A stretch of DNA of 64,000 bases, taken from assembly GCA_963644945.1 (NCBI GenBank), contig CAVIQK010000006.1, positions 1-64,000 on the forward strand. Direction: 5' to 3'. A program made the translations under genes and the position numbers. This DNA comes from CAVIQK01 sp963644945. GTDB lineage: Bacteria; Bacillota; Clostridia; Christensenellales; DTU072. Positions 1-8,129 of the stretch are shown in pieces; the first letter of the stretch is position 1; each line of letters begins with the position of its first letter. The notes under the pieces were generated by a model. It saw only the letters and a program-made list of their open reading frames with translations. It had not been told where the DNA came from and made no database searches.

Positions 1-86
1 TCTTGGTCTTGACAAGCGTGTTCAACAGTAAAGAAAATCAAGGACCGGCGGCGATAGGGTTGGCGTATTTTAGAGAAGACCGCTGA
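1..86 (+). CDS. C-terminal end of an unidentified protein (truncated by window edge)
   Basis: The third frame is open from the left edge to a TGA at 84-86 and reads ...GPAAIGLAYFREDR. Only 27 residues are visible, so the family is not recognised; the end faintly resembles the last strand of GcvT/YgfZ-like proteins, but this is weak. It uses GCG and CCG codons, unlike the C-ending codons of genes further right. The second frame is also open at the edge but only for nine codons. Confidence 0.3.
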   Translation, partial: LVLTSVFNSKENQGPAAIGLAYFREDR

Positions 87-110
87 TTTTCGATTATTTG
101 AGCCCATCTA

Positions 111-155
111 GTTCACAAAGGCTGTGATACTCACTCTTGTGTAGGTCTACTACAC
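111..155. repeat. 45-bp direct repeat, copy 1
   Basis: Matches the copy at 270-314 at 43 of 45 positions; core CAAAGGCTGTGATACTCAC. The right end contains a short dyad (CTACAC/GTGTAG on opposite arms). The two copies start 159 bp apart and the DNA between them is not similar, so this is not a simple tandem array. Confidence 0.85.
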
Positions 156-269
156 GGCGAGTTGCGTTTCTCACCTTTGTTTTCTATCTGGACTCAACTA
201 ATCGAAAATAACTCTACGAAATTTGCTTTTATCTGCCACCGACTAATCGAAAATATCCCTACAAATCAA

Positions 270-314
270 GTTCCCAAAGGCTGTGATACTCACTCTTGTG
301 TAGGTTTACTACAC
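270..314. repeat. 45-bp direct repeat, copy 2
   Basis: Second copy of the 111-155 element, with two substitutions. It lies just before the terminator hairpin at 331-357. The preceding TAATCGAAAAT (244-254) also occurs at 200-210 and, inverted, at 86-96, suggesting a composite repeated unit. Confidence 0.85.
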
Positions 315-330
315 CACAAAAAACATAAAA

Positions 331-357
331 AAAGAACTCAAATCGTGAGTTCTTTTT
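331..357. terminator. Bidirectional intrinsic terminator
   Basis: Ten-bp perfect stem (AAAGAACTCA / TGAGTTCTTT) with a 5-nt loop, A-rich on the left and T-rich on the right. It can end the minus-strand MATE transcript and any transcript coming from the left. Confidence 0.8.
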
Positions 358-375
358 GTTTACTAATGTTTTATT

Positions 376-1845
376 TTAGATTTCGTTTTGTTCGGGTAAA
401 GGCTCGGTTTTCCTATTCAAAATATATTTTACGGTAGGAATAATCAATACAATCGTCCCTGCGATCCAAGCGGACACATCGCCAAAGCATAGAGCAATAT
501 AAGCCGACGGATCGGCAGTGCTATTGATTTCACCGCCGTTAATAAGTCTAGGAACAAAAGCGCAAATCAGCACCCTTGCGACGAGTTCGGCGCACCCTGC
601 CGCCAGTACGAATCCCGACTTGCAAATACCTTGCACCGCATTACGGAAGACAAGGAGAAGTCCCACAATAAAGTACAGCGAAAAGTCCACATACAGTAGC
701 AAATTGCCATACCAAACGGACTGCTCCGAAATCTTATCGGCACTCAAAAATATGTACTGATAAGCGCCGTTTATCGTGAGTAGCATCCCCGACACCAAAA
801 TGAAAAGGTACAGCCCCAGCATAATGAATATGGACTGAATAGTCCCTTTTTTGATGCGACCAAAATCATTTTTGCCATAATTTTGTGCGGTAAATCCAAG
901 GACACCCGACGAAAGTCCGTTGAAGAAAGCAAGGAAAAAGTTAAAAAGTTTCTTTGCGACTCCGAATCCGTTTTGAGCAGGCGTCCCTGCGACCATGACA
1001 CCGTTAGGCATAATATCGAATTGTACGGCAACCCCTTGCATAACAATTATTCCAATTGCAAGCACCGAGAATTGTAGCCCGAGCGGCACCCCTTGCTTTA
1101 CATGTTCCAATACGTTTTTCCACGAGATTTTAAGATCCTCTTTCTTCAATCTAAGGTCTTTATATTTAGCGAAAATATAAATCGTGCAAAACACCACACT
1201 CAAAAATTGTGTAATGACGGTAGCAAGAGCCGCCCCCATCGCCCCGAGTTTCAACGGAATCAAAAATAGTAGATCAAGCACAACATTTAATATTGTAGAA
1301 ACGACAAGGAAAACAAGCGGCGTGACCGAGTCGCCGTAAGCACGCAAAATACCGCAAAGGCAGTTGTATCCCATCTGCGTAATAATGCCCGCAAAAATAA
1401 CAAGGCAATAGATATAAGCGCTGTCGTACACCGCTTTATTAGTGTCCGTCACGTTAATAAGCCCAAGCATCCAAGGCAGAATAGCAATAGAAACAGCCGT
1501 CAAAACGACCGAAATAAATATGCACAAATATATTTGCGACACGAAAGACTTTCGCATGCCGTCGCTGTCCCCCGCCCCCACGCATTTTGCGGTAATCACG
1601 CTAAATCCTGCGGTACACCCGAAAGCGAATTGAAGAAAAATAAAAGTCAACGAAAAAGTATCGTTTACGCCTGCGATCTCATCGCCCGACAACACTTGTC
1701 CGCAAATAATCGCATCCGTCAAAACATATAATTGTTGCAAAAAATAAGACAGCATAATAGGGAGCGAATATCTCAAAATAACCTTCCAAGGAGTCCCCTC
1801 CGTAAGATCCAGCACTCTATTTTTGCTCAAATTAAACAATTTCAT
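376..1845 (-). CDS. MATE family multidrug/sodium efflux transporter
   Basis: A 489-aa integral membrane protein of the usual MATE length. About 12 hydrophobic segments in two halves follow a short cytoplasmic N-terminus (MKLFNLSKNR...). The first helix region (PIMLSYFLQQLYVLTDAII) and the repeated GxxGxA-type turns (LGAMGAALATVITQF) are typical of the NorM/DinF/YeeO group. Members export cationic drugs or metabolites using Na+ or H+; the substrate cannot be read from sequence. Start is the ATG preceded by GAGG. It is transcribed alone, ending at the 331-357 hairpin; the next gene in the same direction is galT, which has its own terminator. Confidence 0.9.
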   Translation of the reverse strand: MKLFNLSKNRVLDLTEGTPWKVILRYSLPIMLSYFLQQLYVLTDAIICGQVLSGDEIAGVNDTFSLTFIFLQFAFGCTAGFSVITAKCVGAGDSDGMRKSFVSQIYLCIFISVVLTAVSIAILPWMLGLINVTDTNKAVYDSAYIYCLVIFAGIITQMGYNCLCGILRAYGDSVTPLVFLVVSTILNVVLDLLFLIPLKLGAMGAALATVITQFLSVVFCTIYIFAKYKDLRLKKEDLKISWKNVLEHVKQGVPLGLQFSVLAIGIIVMQGVAVQFDIMPNGVMVAGTPAQNGFGVAKKLFNFFLAFFNGLSSGVLGFTAQNYGKNDFGRIKKGTIQSIFIMLGLYLFILVSGMLLTINGAYQYIFLSADKISEQSVWYGNLLLYVDFSLYFIVGLLLVFRNAVQGICKSGFVLAAGCAELVARVLICAFVPRLINGGEINSTADPSAYIALCFGDVSAWIAGTIVLIIPTVKYILNRKTEPLPEQNEI

Positions 1846-1908
1846 AAATTATTCCTCACAAAAAATTATTATAAATAATTTTCTAAAAATTGCAATTGAA
1901 TAGTGCCT

Positions 1909-1938
1909 AAAAAAAAGAGCGAACAATCATGTTCGCTC
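1909..1938 (-). terminator. Intrinsic terminator of galT
   Basis: Perfect 8-bp stem GAGCGAAC / GTTCGCTC with a 6-nt loop. Read on the minus strand it is followed by eight T, 20 nt after the galT stop. Confidence 0.85.
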
Positions 1939-1958
1939 GATTATTGTATCTCTACAAA

Positions 1959-3461
1959 TTAGTCTATTACGGAGTGAATAAACTTTGCAAAAGCCTTCTG
2001 CCCTTCGTCGGTATTCTTAAATACGGCAGTCGTGTCCAAAATACGCCTACACGTATCGTTGATATATTCGGTTTTTGCGTTTTCGGCTTCCTCTCTATTC
2101 TTATAAGGAACCTTTCTCAACTCATCAATCATATCTTTATGTTTAGCAAGAGGATTTTCGGGGTTAGTCAATTCTTTTTCGTCATAAGCCTTGTCCCCTG
2201 CGATTATATCGACCACGCCTTGCATCTCTTTTTGGAGTCGTCCGGGTAGTATAAATATACCCATAGCCTCAATAAGCCCGATACCTTCCTTCTTAATATG
2301 ATGCATATCTCTAGACGGATGATAAATGCCTTCGGGATGTTGCTCGTCGGTGCGGTTGTTTCTCAAAATGAGATAAAGTTCGAATTCTTTATTCTCGTTC
2401 ATGGTAGCAATAGGAGTGATCGTGTTGTGCGGAGCATCGGTTTTTGCGATAATGCCCACGCTTTCGTCCGAATATTCTCTCCACTTCGAAAGGAACTCAC
2501 TAGCGACATTAAGAAGAGCGACTTGATCTTTAGATTGCAAAAACACGACCGAATTATACCAATCGAGAATGCTCACCTTTACGCCGTTTTTAGTGCCGAA
2601 AGAAGTCCTTATAGGACGGGAGAACATAGGCAAAACCTTGCCACCGCCTTGATAATGGTCATGCGACAAAATGCTACCGCCGACAATAGGAAGATCGGCG
2701 TTCGATCCCAAGAAGTAATGCGGGAAAATAGCCACAAAATCGGTAAGACGTTTGAAAGTCATATCGGTAATAGCCATAGGAGAATGGTGCTTATTAAAAC
2801 AAATCACGTGGTTGTCATAATAGACATAAGGTGACATTTGCATATACCATTCTTCGCCCGCAAGATCGACAGGCACAATACGGAGAGTTTGTCTTGCAGG
2901 GTGCTTGACGCTTCCGTTATAACCCAGATTTTCAAAACAAAGCATACATTTAGGATACTTTTGGTTAGGAATAAGTCTTTCTCTTGCGACTTGTTCTGCG
3001 GACTTTTCGGGTTTCGAAAGGTTGATAGTGACCACCACATCCCCACGTTCGTGTTTTGCATCCCAACGCAAGTTTTTGGACACGTCCTTCATCCTAATGT
3101 AGTTATTTGCGACCGACAATTCGTTTAGGTATCTTGTCGCTTCTTCCGGCGAACAGTCCTCATACAAAAGATTGAACATTTCGGCAACAAAGGACGGAGA
3201 AGGAGTCACATATCCCATAACCTTAGTTTCGAATCTAACAATGGCATCTTCCGTAGTCAGCCCTTTTTCGACGGCATATTCGTTCATAGGATCAAGAATT
3301 TCTTGTATAGGTTTAAGTTCCGAAGAAGGGACACCCATATCGTCGGTTCCGAAAAGACTCATAAGTTGATTTCTAGCATACACCGCATCGAGTTCAACGA
3401 GTCCGAGTTGCTCTTGTGCATAAAAAATGAGGTCTTCAATACCTTGTTTTACGTCGTACAT
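1959..3461 (-). CDS. galT: UDP-glucose--hexose-1-phosphate uridylyltransferase (type 2 GalT)
   Basis: 500 aa, the length of the Firmicute class II GalT rather than the shorter E. coli type. It exchanges UMP between UDP-glucose and galactose-1-phosphate in the Leloir pathway. Visible family segments include PKCMLCFENLGYNG, the region HDHYQGGGKVLPM with the HxH-type histidines, and PHNTITPIATMNEN. The start is preceded by CGGAGATATT. It diverges from galK with a 94-bp shared intergenic region, so the two Leloir genes probably respond together. No galE is seen in the window. Confidence 0.93.
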   Translation of the reverse strand: MYDVKQGIEDLIFYAQEQLGLVELDAVYARNQLMSLFGTDDMGVPSSELKPIQEILDPMNEYAVEKGLTTEDAIVRFETKVMGYVTPSPSFVAEMFNLLYEDCSPEEATRYLNELSVANNYIRMKDVSKNLRWDAKHERGDVVVTINLSKPEKSAEQVARERLIPNQKYPKCMLCFENLGYNGSVKHPARQTLRIVPVDLAGEEWYMQMSPYVYYDNHVICFNKHHSPMAITDMTFKRLTDFVAIFPHYFLGSNADLPIVGGSILSHDHYQGGGKVLPMFSRPIRTSFGTKNGVKVSILDWYNSVVFLQSKDQVALLNVASEFLSKWREYSDESVGIIAKTDAPHNTITPIATMNENKEFELYLILRNNRTDEQHPEGIYHPSRDMHHIKKEGIGLIEAMGIFILPGRLQKEMQGVVDIIAGDKAYDEKELTNPENPLAKHKDMIDELRKVPYKNREEAENAKTEYINDTCRRILDTTAVFKNTDEGQKAFAKFIHSVID

Positions 3462-3482
3462 AATATCTCCGAGTAATTATTA

Positions 3483-3511
3483 TTTACAAATCTTTATGTA
3501 TTTGATATAAT
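3483..3511 (+). promoter_or_regulatory. Sigma-A-type promoter for galK-lgt-pncB
   Basis: TTTACA (3483-3488), 17-nt spacer, perfect TATAAT (3506-3511); predicted start near 3518, about 38 nt before galK. It lies in the divergent galT/galK interval, where a shared regulator could act. Confidence 0.75.
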
Positions 3512-3555
3512 ACATAATAGCATTTGCGAAAATATTATACATCAAAGAGGTTATT

Positions 3556-4806
3556 ATGGCAATATCTTTATTTGTAGATTCCAAAATTTTTGACGAGTCT
3601 AGCAGACTTCTCTACCACAAAACAGGCAAAGAAACAGCATCGAGATTTGAAGAACTTTATATGAGCCACTCCGCAAGACACAAAGGCGAAATCAAAATGT
3701 TTTCGTCGTCGGGGAGAATAGAAATCTGTGGCAACCACACCGACCACAACCATGGCAAAGTGCTATGCGCATCCGTAACGGTTGACACTTTAGGAGCCGT
3801 CACCAAAAGAGACGACGGCATAATAACCGTAGATTCCGAGGGTTACGATCCCGTCATCGTAGATACCAAAGATCTCAAAGCCGACAAAAAGGAATACGGC
3901 ACCACGAGAGGACTCGTTAGAGGTGTACTCAAAGGCATGGCGGACAAAGGCTACCTCATCGGTGGTTTTGATGCCACCGTCAGAAGCAGCGTATTTAAGG
4001 GCGCAGGCGTTTCGTCCTCCGCATCTTTCGAACTTCTCATCACCGAAATCCTCAATGTCTTATACAACGACGGCAAAATGGACAAAATGGAAAAGGCTCG
4101 TGTTTCCCAATTTGCAGAAAATGTCTTTTTCGGTAAGCCGTCCGGACTTCTCGACCAATCGGCAATAGCGCTTGGCGGAGTATCGTTTATCGACTTCAAA
4201 AATTTACAAAAACCCGTTGTCAAAAATCTAACATGGGGTTTTGACGATGTTGACGTCGTCATAGTCAACTGCGGCGGCGACCATTGCAACCTCACCCCCA
4301 ACTATTCGGCAATAAGGAGCGACATGGAAGAAGTCGCAAGATGTTTTGGCAAAAAATACCTAAGACAAGTATCCGAAAAAGATTTCTACGACTCAATTCC
4401 GGAACTATCCAAAAAAGTCTCCGAAAGAGCCATCCTCAGAGCCATCCACTTCTTTGAAGAAAACAAGCGAGTAGTCGCCCTATACAAAGCAATAGAAAAA
4501 GGTAGCGAAAAAAAGACCTTCGAAATGATCAACGCATCAGGGGAATCGAGTTACAAACTTCTCCAAAATTGCTATCCCGAAGGATCGGTTGACCAACCCA
4601 TTCCGCTTGCCTTGACACTCACCAAAAAATTTGACGGAGTGAGAGCCACAAGAGTGCATGGTGGCGGATTTGCCGGCACGATTCTCACAATGGTCAACAA
4701 AGACAAAACCTCATCCTACGTCGAATATATGTCCAACATTTTCGGCAAAGAAAACGTCTTTGTATTAGGAATAAGAGAAGCAGGCGCCACGGAGGTCAAA
4801 TTTTAA
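3556..4806 (+). CDS. galK: Galactokinase
   Basis: 416-aa GHMP kinase that phosphorylates galactose with ATP, first committed step of the Leloir pathway. The N-terminal sugar-binding signature is GRIEICGNHTDHN (about residues 53-65; Asn takes the place of the usual Glu before His, as in related clostridial proteins). The ATP-binding GAGVSSSASFE motif is near residue 150, GLLDQSA near 198, and the C-terminal RVHGGGFAGTIL near 367. Start: ATG 8 nt after AAAGAGG. The stop codon overlaps the lgt start by one base, so galK, lgt and pncB form one transcript. Confidence 0.93.
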   Translation: MAISLFVDSKIFDESSRLLYHKTGKETASRFEELYMSHSARHKGEIKMFSSSGRIEICGNHTDHNHGKVLCASVTVDTLGAVTKRDDGIITVDSEGYDPVIVDTKDLKADKKEYGTTRGLVRGVLKGMADKGYLIGGFDATVRSSVFKGAGVSSSASFELLITEILNVLYNDGKMDKMEKARVSQFAENVFFGKPSGLLDQSAIALGGVSFIDFKNLQKPVVKNLTWGFDDVDVVIVNCGGDHCNLTPNYSAIRSDMEEVARCFGKKYLRQVSEKDFYDSIPELSKKVSERAILRAIHFFEENKRVVALYKAIEKGSEKKTFEMINASGESSYKLLQNCYPEGSVDQPIPLALTLTKKFDGVRATRVHGGGFAGTILTMVNKDKTSSYVEYMSNIFGKENVFVLGIREAGATEVKF

Positions 4807-5759
4807 TGCATTGGACAGGTAATGTCGAAAGTGTCGCCTTTTCTATAGGCGATTTTACGGTTGCATGGTACGGCATTATCATCACGTTCGGGATGATATT
4901 GTCATTGATTTTTGCAATAGTTTACAACAAAAAAATAAAACTAACGGTTGACGATGCCCTCGAACTTTTCTTGTGTGCAGTGCCACTCGGCATTTTGTGT
5001 GCAAGATTCGGTCACGTTTTCGCTCGTCCGGACGAATATTTTCCCTCCCCCTACACATGGGACGACTTCCTAGAAATATTCCGTATATGGGACGGCGGTC
5101 TTACGATTCTTACCGGAGTCATGGGCGGAATAGTAGGTGCAATTTTATGGGCAAAATGGCGTAAAATCGACTTTATCAAAACAGCCGACCACGTTCTATT
5201 TATCATGCTCCTTGCACAAGGAATAGGCAGATGGGGCAACTTTTTCAACCAAGAAATTTACGGTCAATTAGTCACCAATCCCGATCTCCAATGGTTCCCC
5301 TATGCCGTATATATCAAAGCCCAAGGCGGATTTTACCAAGCCGTATTTTTCTATGAGTCAATGGCGAATCTTTGCTGTTTTGTAGCGATAGCCATACTCG
5401 TCCGCCACGTAAACGTAAAAGGTTTCGGCACATGCGCCTATTTGTTCTCATACTCGACCATCCGTTTCATTTTGGAATTTTTCAGAAATTCCAACATCGT
5501 CGGCAACACCGTCGTAATATTGATACAAGTCGGTTGCGCCCTCGTGTCCGTTGCCTCGCTTTTATATATGATAATAGCCCCGATAATGCTAAAAAAGAAA
5601 GGCAGAACAATTTGGTACGGTCGTGGCGGTATCCCCGAAGAAGTTTTAGGCTCTATCCACAAGCCTAAACCCGAAAAAAAGGACGAGCCAAAGGACGAAA
5701 CCAAGGACGAAACCTTAGACCAACCTACAAAAACAGAAAAAGAGGAAGATAAACAATGA
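4806..5759 (+). CDS. lgt: Prolipoprotein diacylglyceryl transferase
   Basis: Membrane enzyme that transfers diacylglycerol from phosphatidylglycerol to the lipobox cysteine, the first step of lipoprotein maturation. The 317 aa contain about seven hydrophobic segments, the family block GGLTILTGVMGG and the Lgt signature GRWGNFFNQE. The last ~45 residues form a cytoplasmic Lys/Glu/Asp-rich tail (repeated KDE-type units) absent from most Lgt proteins. The start overlaps the galK stop and the end overlaps pncB (ATGA). Its substrates include at least four predicted lipoproteins in this window. Confidence 0.95.
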   Translation: MHWTGNVESVAFSIGDFTVAWYGIIITFGMILSLIFAIVYNKKIKLTVDDALELFLCAVPLGILCARFGHVFARPDEYFPSPYTWDDFLEIFRIWDGGLTILTGVMGGIVGAILWAKWRKIDFIKTADHVLFIMLLAQGIGRWGNFFNQEIYGQLVTNPDLQWFPYAVYIKAQGGFYQAVFFYESMANLCCFVAIAILVRHVNVKGFGTCAYLFSYSTIRFILEFFRNSNIVGNTVVILIQVGCALVSVASLLYMIIAPIMLKKKGRTIWYGRGGIPEEVLGSIHKPKPEKKDEPKDETKDETLDQPTKTEKEEDKQ

Positions 5760-7180
5760 GAAATCTAACATTGCTCACCGACTTATACGAGTTGACAATG
5801 ATGAGTGGCTACCTCAAAGAAGGCAAGCAAGACCAATGGGCAACATTTGACGTATTTTATCGCAAGTCCGATTCCATCGACATGTGTATATTCGCAGGAC
5901 TCGAACAAGTCATCGACTATATCAACAACCTCAAATTTACCGAAGACGATATAGCCTACCTACGTAGCCTCAATATATTCGAAGAGAATTTTCTCAAAGC
6001 CCTCGAAAACTTCCACTTTTCGGGTGACATCTATTCGGTAAGAGAAGGCGAAGTCGTCTTTGCAGGCGAGCCGATCATGACCGTCAGAGCCCCCATATTC
6101 GAAGCCCAGTTTATCGAAACGGCAATTCTCAACATAGTCAACCACCAGACACTTATAGCCACCAAAGCCTCCAAAATCGTCCGCCAAGCAAAAGGCGCCG
6201 GCATTATGGAATTCGGTGCAAGACGTGCGCAAGGCCCCGATGCCGCCATATACGGATCGAGAGCAAGCATAATAGGCGGTTGCGACTCTACGTCCAACGT
6301 AATCGCCGCCAAGATGTTTGACGTCCCCGCATCCGGCACACATGCCCACAGTTGGGTAATGTCGTTCCCTACGGAACTCGATGCATTTAGAGCCTATGCA
6401 AGACTCTTCCCCACCAAGTGCCTACTCCTAGTAGATACCTACGACACCCTAAATTCAGGTGTCCCCAACGCCATCAAAGTCTTTGACGAACTAAGAGCCA
6501 AAGGTTACGAACCGATGGGCATTCGCCTTGACTCCGGAGACCTCGCTTATCTCTCAAAGAAAGCCCGCAAAATGCTAGACGAAGCCGGTTATCCCAATGC
6601 AATAATTTGCGCATCCGGTGACATTGACGAGTATATTCTAGCGTCCCTTGCTTTGCAAGACGCCAAAATCGACCTTTACGGCATCGGCACAAAACTCGTC
6701 ACCGCCCTTCCCGTATCGGCACTAGGCGGAGTTTACAAACTAGCAGAACTCATGGAAAACGGAGTTATGGTCCCCAAAATCAAACTTTCCGACACCCGTA
6801 TCAAGATGACCAATCCGGGATTCAAAACAGTCTATCGCTTATATAATAAAGACGGCATGGCAGAAGCCGACCTCATCACGCTAAAAGAAGAAGTCATCGA
6901 CGAAAAGAGACCGCTAGAAATATTTGATCCTATCGACACATGGAAACGCATGACACTCCAAAACTTTACGGCAAGAGAACTACACATCAAAGTTTTCGAC
7001 AAAGGCACTCAAATATACAATTCGCCCTCCGTCAAAGAAATGAGAGATTATGCCAAGAAATGCCAGTCCGAAATCTTCGAAGAAAATTTACGTCTTACCA
7101 ACCCTCATATATATAAGGTAGACCTTTCGCAAAAATTATACGACCTAAAAACCGCCCTTCTCACCAGCAAAAAACACTAA
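5756..7180 (+). CDS. pncB: Nicotinate phosphoribosyltransferase
   Basis: 474 aa. Joins nicotinate and PRPP (with ATP) to give nicotinate mononucleotide in NAD salvage. The family start NLTLLTDLYELTMMSGY is intact, and EFGARRAQGPDAAIYGSRA, SGTHAHSWVMSF (histidine loop) and GIRLDSGDLAYLSKKAR are conserved. Translationally coupled to lgt by a 4-nt overlap. A strong bidirectional terminator follows, ending the galK-lgt-pncB unit. Confidence 0.95.
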   Translation: MRNLTLLTDLYELTMMSGYLKEGKQDQWATFDVFYRKSDSIDMCIFAGLEQVIDYINNLKFTEDDIAYLRSLNIFEENFLKALENFHFSGDIYSVREGEVVFAGEPIMTVRAPIFEAQFIETAILNIVNHQTLIATKASKIVRQAKGAGIMEFGARRAQGPDAAIYGSRASIIGGCDSTSNVIAAKMFDVPASGTHAHSWVMSFPTELDAFRAYARLFPTKCLLLVDTYDTLNSGVPNAIKVFDELRAKGYEPMGIRLDSGDLAYLSKKARKMLDEAGYPNAIICASGDIDEYILASLALQDAKIDLYGIGTKLVTALPVSALGGVYKLAELMENGVMVPKIKLSDTRIKMTNPGFKTVYRLYNKDGMAEADLITLKEEVIDEKRPLEIFDPIDTWKRMTLQNFTARELHIKVFDKGTQIYNSPSVKEMRDYAKKCQSEIFEENLRLTNPHIYKVDLSQKLYDLKTALLTSKKH

Positions 7181-7201
7181 TTTATATGTAAATAAAAAAG
7201 A

Positions 7202-7231
7202 AAACCATACCGCTCGGTATGGTTTTTTTAT
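7202..7231. terminator. Bidirectional terminator between pncB and the DUF4364 gene
   Basis: 11-bp perfect stem AAAACCATACC / GGTATGGTTTT with a GCTC loop and T-tract; serves the convergent plus and minus genes. Confidence 0.9.
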
Positions 7232-7248
7232 TGCACTTTATATATCGA

Positions 7249-7776
7249 TTAAATATTGAGAAGAAGATCGTATATAGATTTATAAGTATCTATCGCCTTG
7301 TCGCCCCATGTTTCATAGATTTTAGAAGCAAGACTTCTCGACGGCACGTTTAGTTGCAATTCCATAATCGTTCTGTTGATTTCGGATATTTTCAAAGTGA
7401 CGGTATAAGAATTGTCTTTATTTCTCTTGTAGTCCGAGAAAAATTCTTGTTTTTTCTTATACTTCATAGCATTTTTAGAAGTAAAATCGGTAATATCGTC
7501 ACGTAAAGATTTGTGGATATTCTTGAAGAAATGTCCAAGACAAGTCGCCCCGTCCTCTGTCAACGAAATCATAAAATTCCCGTTGTTGCCGTTGAATCTG
7601 TTGACGAATCCGCTGACTTCGAGATCAAGTACGGTTTGTTTCGCAAACATAGGAGAAGCAATCCATTTGTTGTCATAACAACACATTTCAATAAGGACGT
7701 CCTCTTGAATAGGCATCGACAATTTGTCCAGTACGAACAAAATGATTAACTTGTTAGAAGTTTGGTCGTCTTGCAT
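7249..7776 (-). CDS. DUF4364 family protein
   Basis: 175 aa. The opening TSNKLIILFVLDKLSMPI and the later LTEDGATCL segment match the Firmicute DUF4364 family, which looks like a PadR/winged-helix-type DNA-binding protein of unknown function. The N-terminal ~80 residues fit a winged helix (FANKQTV-like recognition helix and a GNFMISLTEDG wing); the rest is mixed alpha/beta. Start ATG is preceded by AAGGAAAG. It is monocistronic and its upstream region holds the DnaA-box cluster. Confidence 0.75.
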   Translation of the reverse strand: MQDDQTSNKLIILFVLDKLSMPIQEDVLIEMCCYDNKWIASPMFAKQTVLDLEVSGFVNRFNGNNGNFMISLTEDGATCLGHFFKNIHKSLRDDITDFTSKNAMKYKKKQEFFSDYKRNKDNSYTVTLKISEINRTIMELQLNVPSRSLASKIYETWGDKAIDTYKSIYDLLLNI

Positions 7777-8094
7777 AAGATTCTTTCCTTAATTTGCGAT
7801 AGTAAATAGAATTATAACACAACCAAAATTTTTGATATACGGAATTTTTCAAAAAAAATTAAAAACCCCAAAAACAAATTTTTTTACCCACAAGATATTG
7901 TGGTTTGTTTTTTTCAAAAATACTAGTTGATTTTTAAGAGCCGAAAACTTAAAAATTTATCGAGTTATCCACAAAAATTTGCCGAGTTATCCACAAAACA
8001 TTGAGTTATCCACCAAAATATCCTCCCAAACTCAACAATTTTTTCTTTTCAAAACCTTTTCACTACGTTTTGGATACCTAATTTCGATTTTTAA
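7777..8094. other. AT-rich noncoding region with DnaA boxes
   Basis: About 350 bp without a gene between the DUF4364 gene and the rRNA methyltransferase. The left half is AT-rich with A- and T-runs and has an extra near-match box TTACCCACA at 7884-7892; the centre holds the three boxes listed separately. No RNA gene is recognised. Confidence 0.6.
7965..8014 (+). promoter_or_regulatory. Cluster of three DnaA boxes
   Basis: TTATCCACA at 7965-7973 and 7987-7995 match the DnaA-box consensus perfectly; TTATCCACC at 8006-8014 has one mismatch. All share the context GAGTTATCCAC and the same orientation, 22 and 19 bp apart. Upstream DNA is very AT-rich. Roles could include DnaA titration, DnaA-dependent transcription of the flanking genes, or an origin; dnaA, dnaN and rpmH are not nearby. 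Confidence 0.75.
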
Positions 8095-8123
8095 TTTACT
8101 GACGGCAGTTTACATGGTATTAT
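8095..8123 (+). promoter_or_regulatory. Promoter predicting a leaderless rRNA methyltransferase mRNA
   Basis: TTTACT (8095-8100), 17-nt spacer, TATTAT (8118-8123) puts +1 on the A of the ATG at 8130. An alternative TATAAT at 8121-8126 would start transcription inside the codon region. No Shine-Dalgarno sequence precedes the ATG. Confidence 0.5.
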
Positions 8124-8129
8124 AATTAT

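Larger units (their letters stand above)
87..375. other. Noncoding stretch with repeats
   Basis: No convincing gene lies between the partial gene at the left edge and the MATE gene. The stretch holds two near-identical 45-bp direct repeats, three copies of TAATCGAAAAT (86-96 inverted; 200-210 and 244-254 direct) and one terminator hairpin. An open frame at 162-437 overlaps the MATE gene and lacks a ribosome-binding site, so I leave it out. Confidence 0.6.

Noticed and set aside
111..314. CRISPR array from the two 45-bp repeats
   Set aside because: Only two copies, 114 bp apart, with no further repeats or cas genes; spacing is far longer than CRISPR spacers.
162..437. 91-aa gene near the left edge
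   Set aside because: It runs into the MATE gene on the opposite strand, spans a repeat and a terminator hairpin, and has no ribosome-binding site.
7777..8129. Definite chromosomal origin of replication
   Set aside because: DnaA boxes are convincing, but dnaA, dnaN, rpmH, parA or gyrA are not adjacent and no skew calculation was possible, so only a DnaA-box cluster is claimed.
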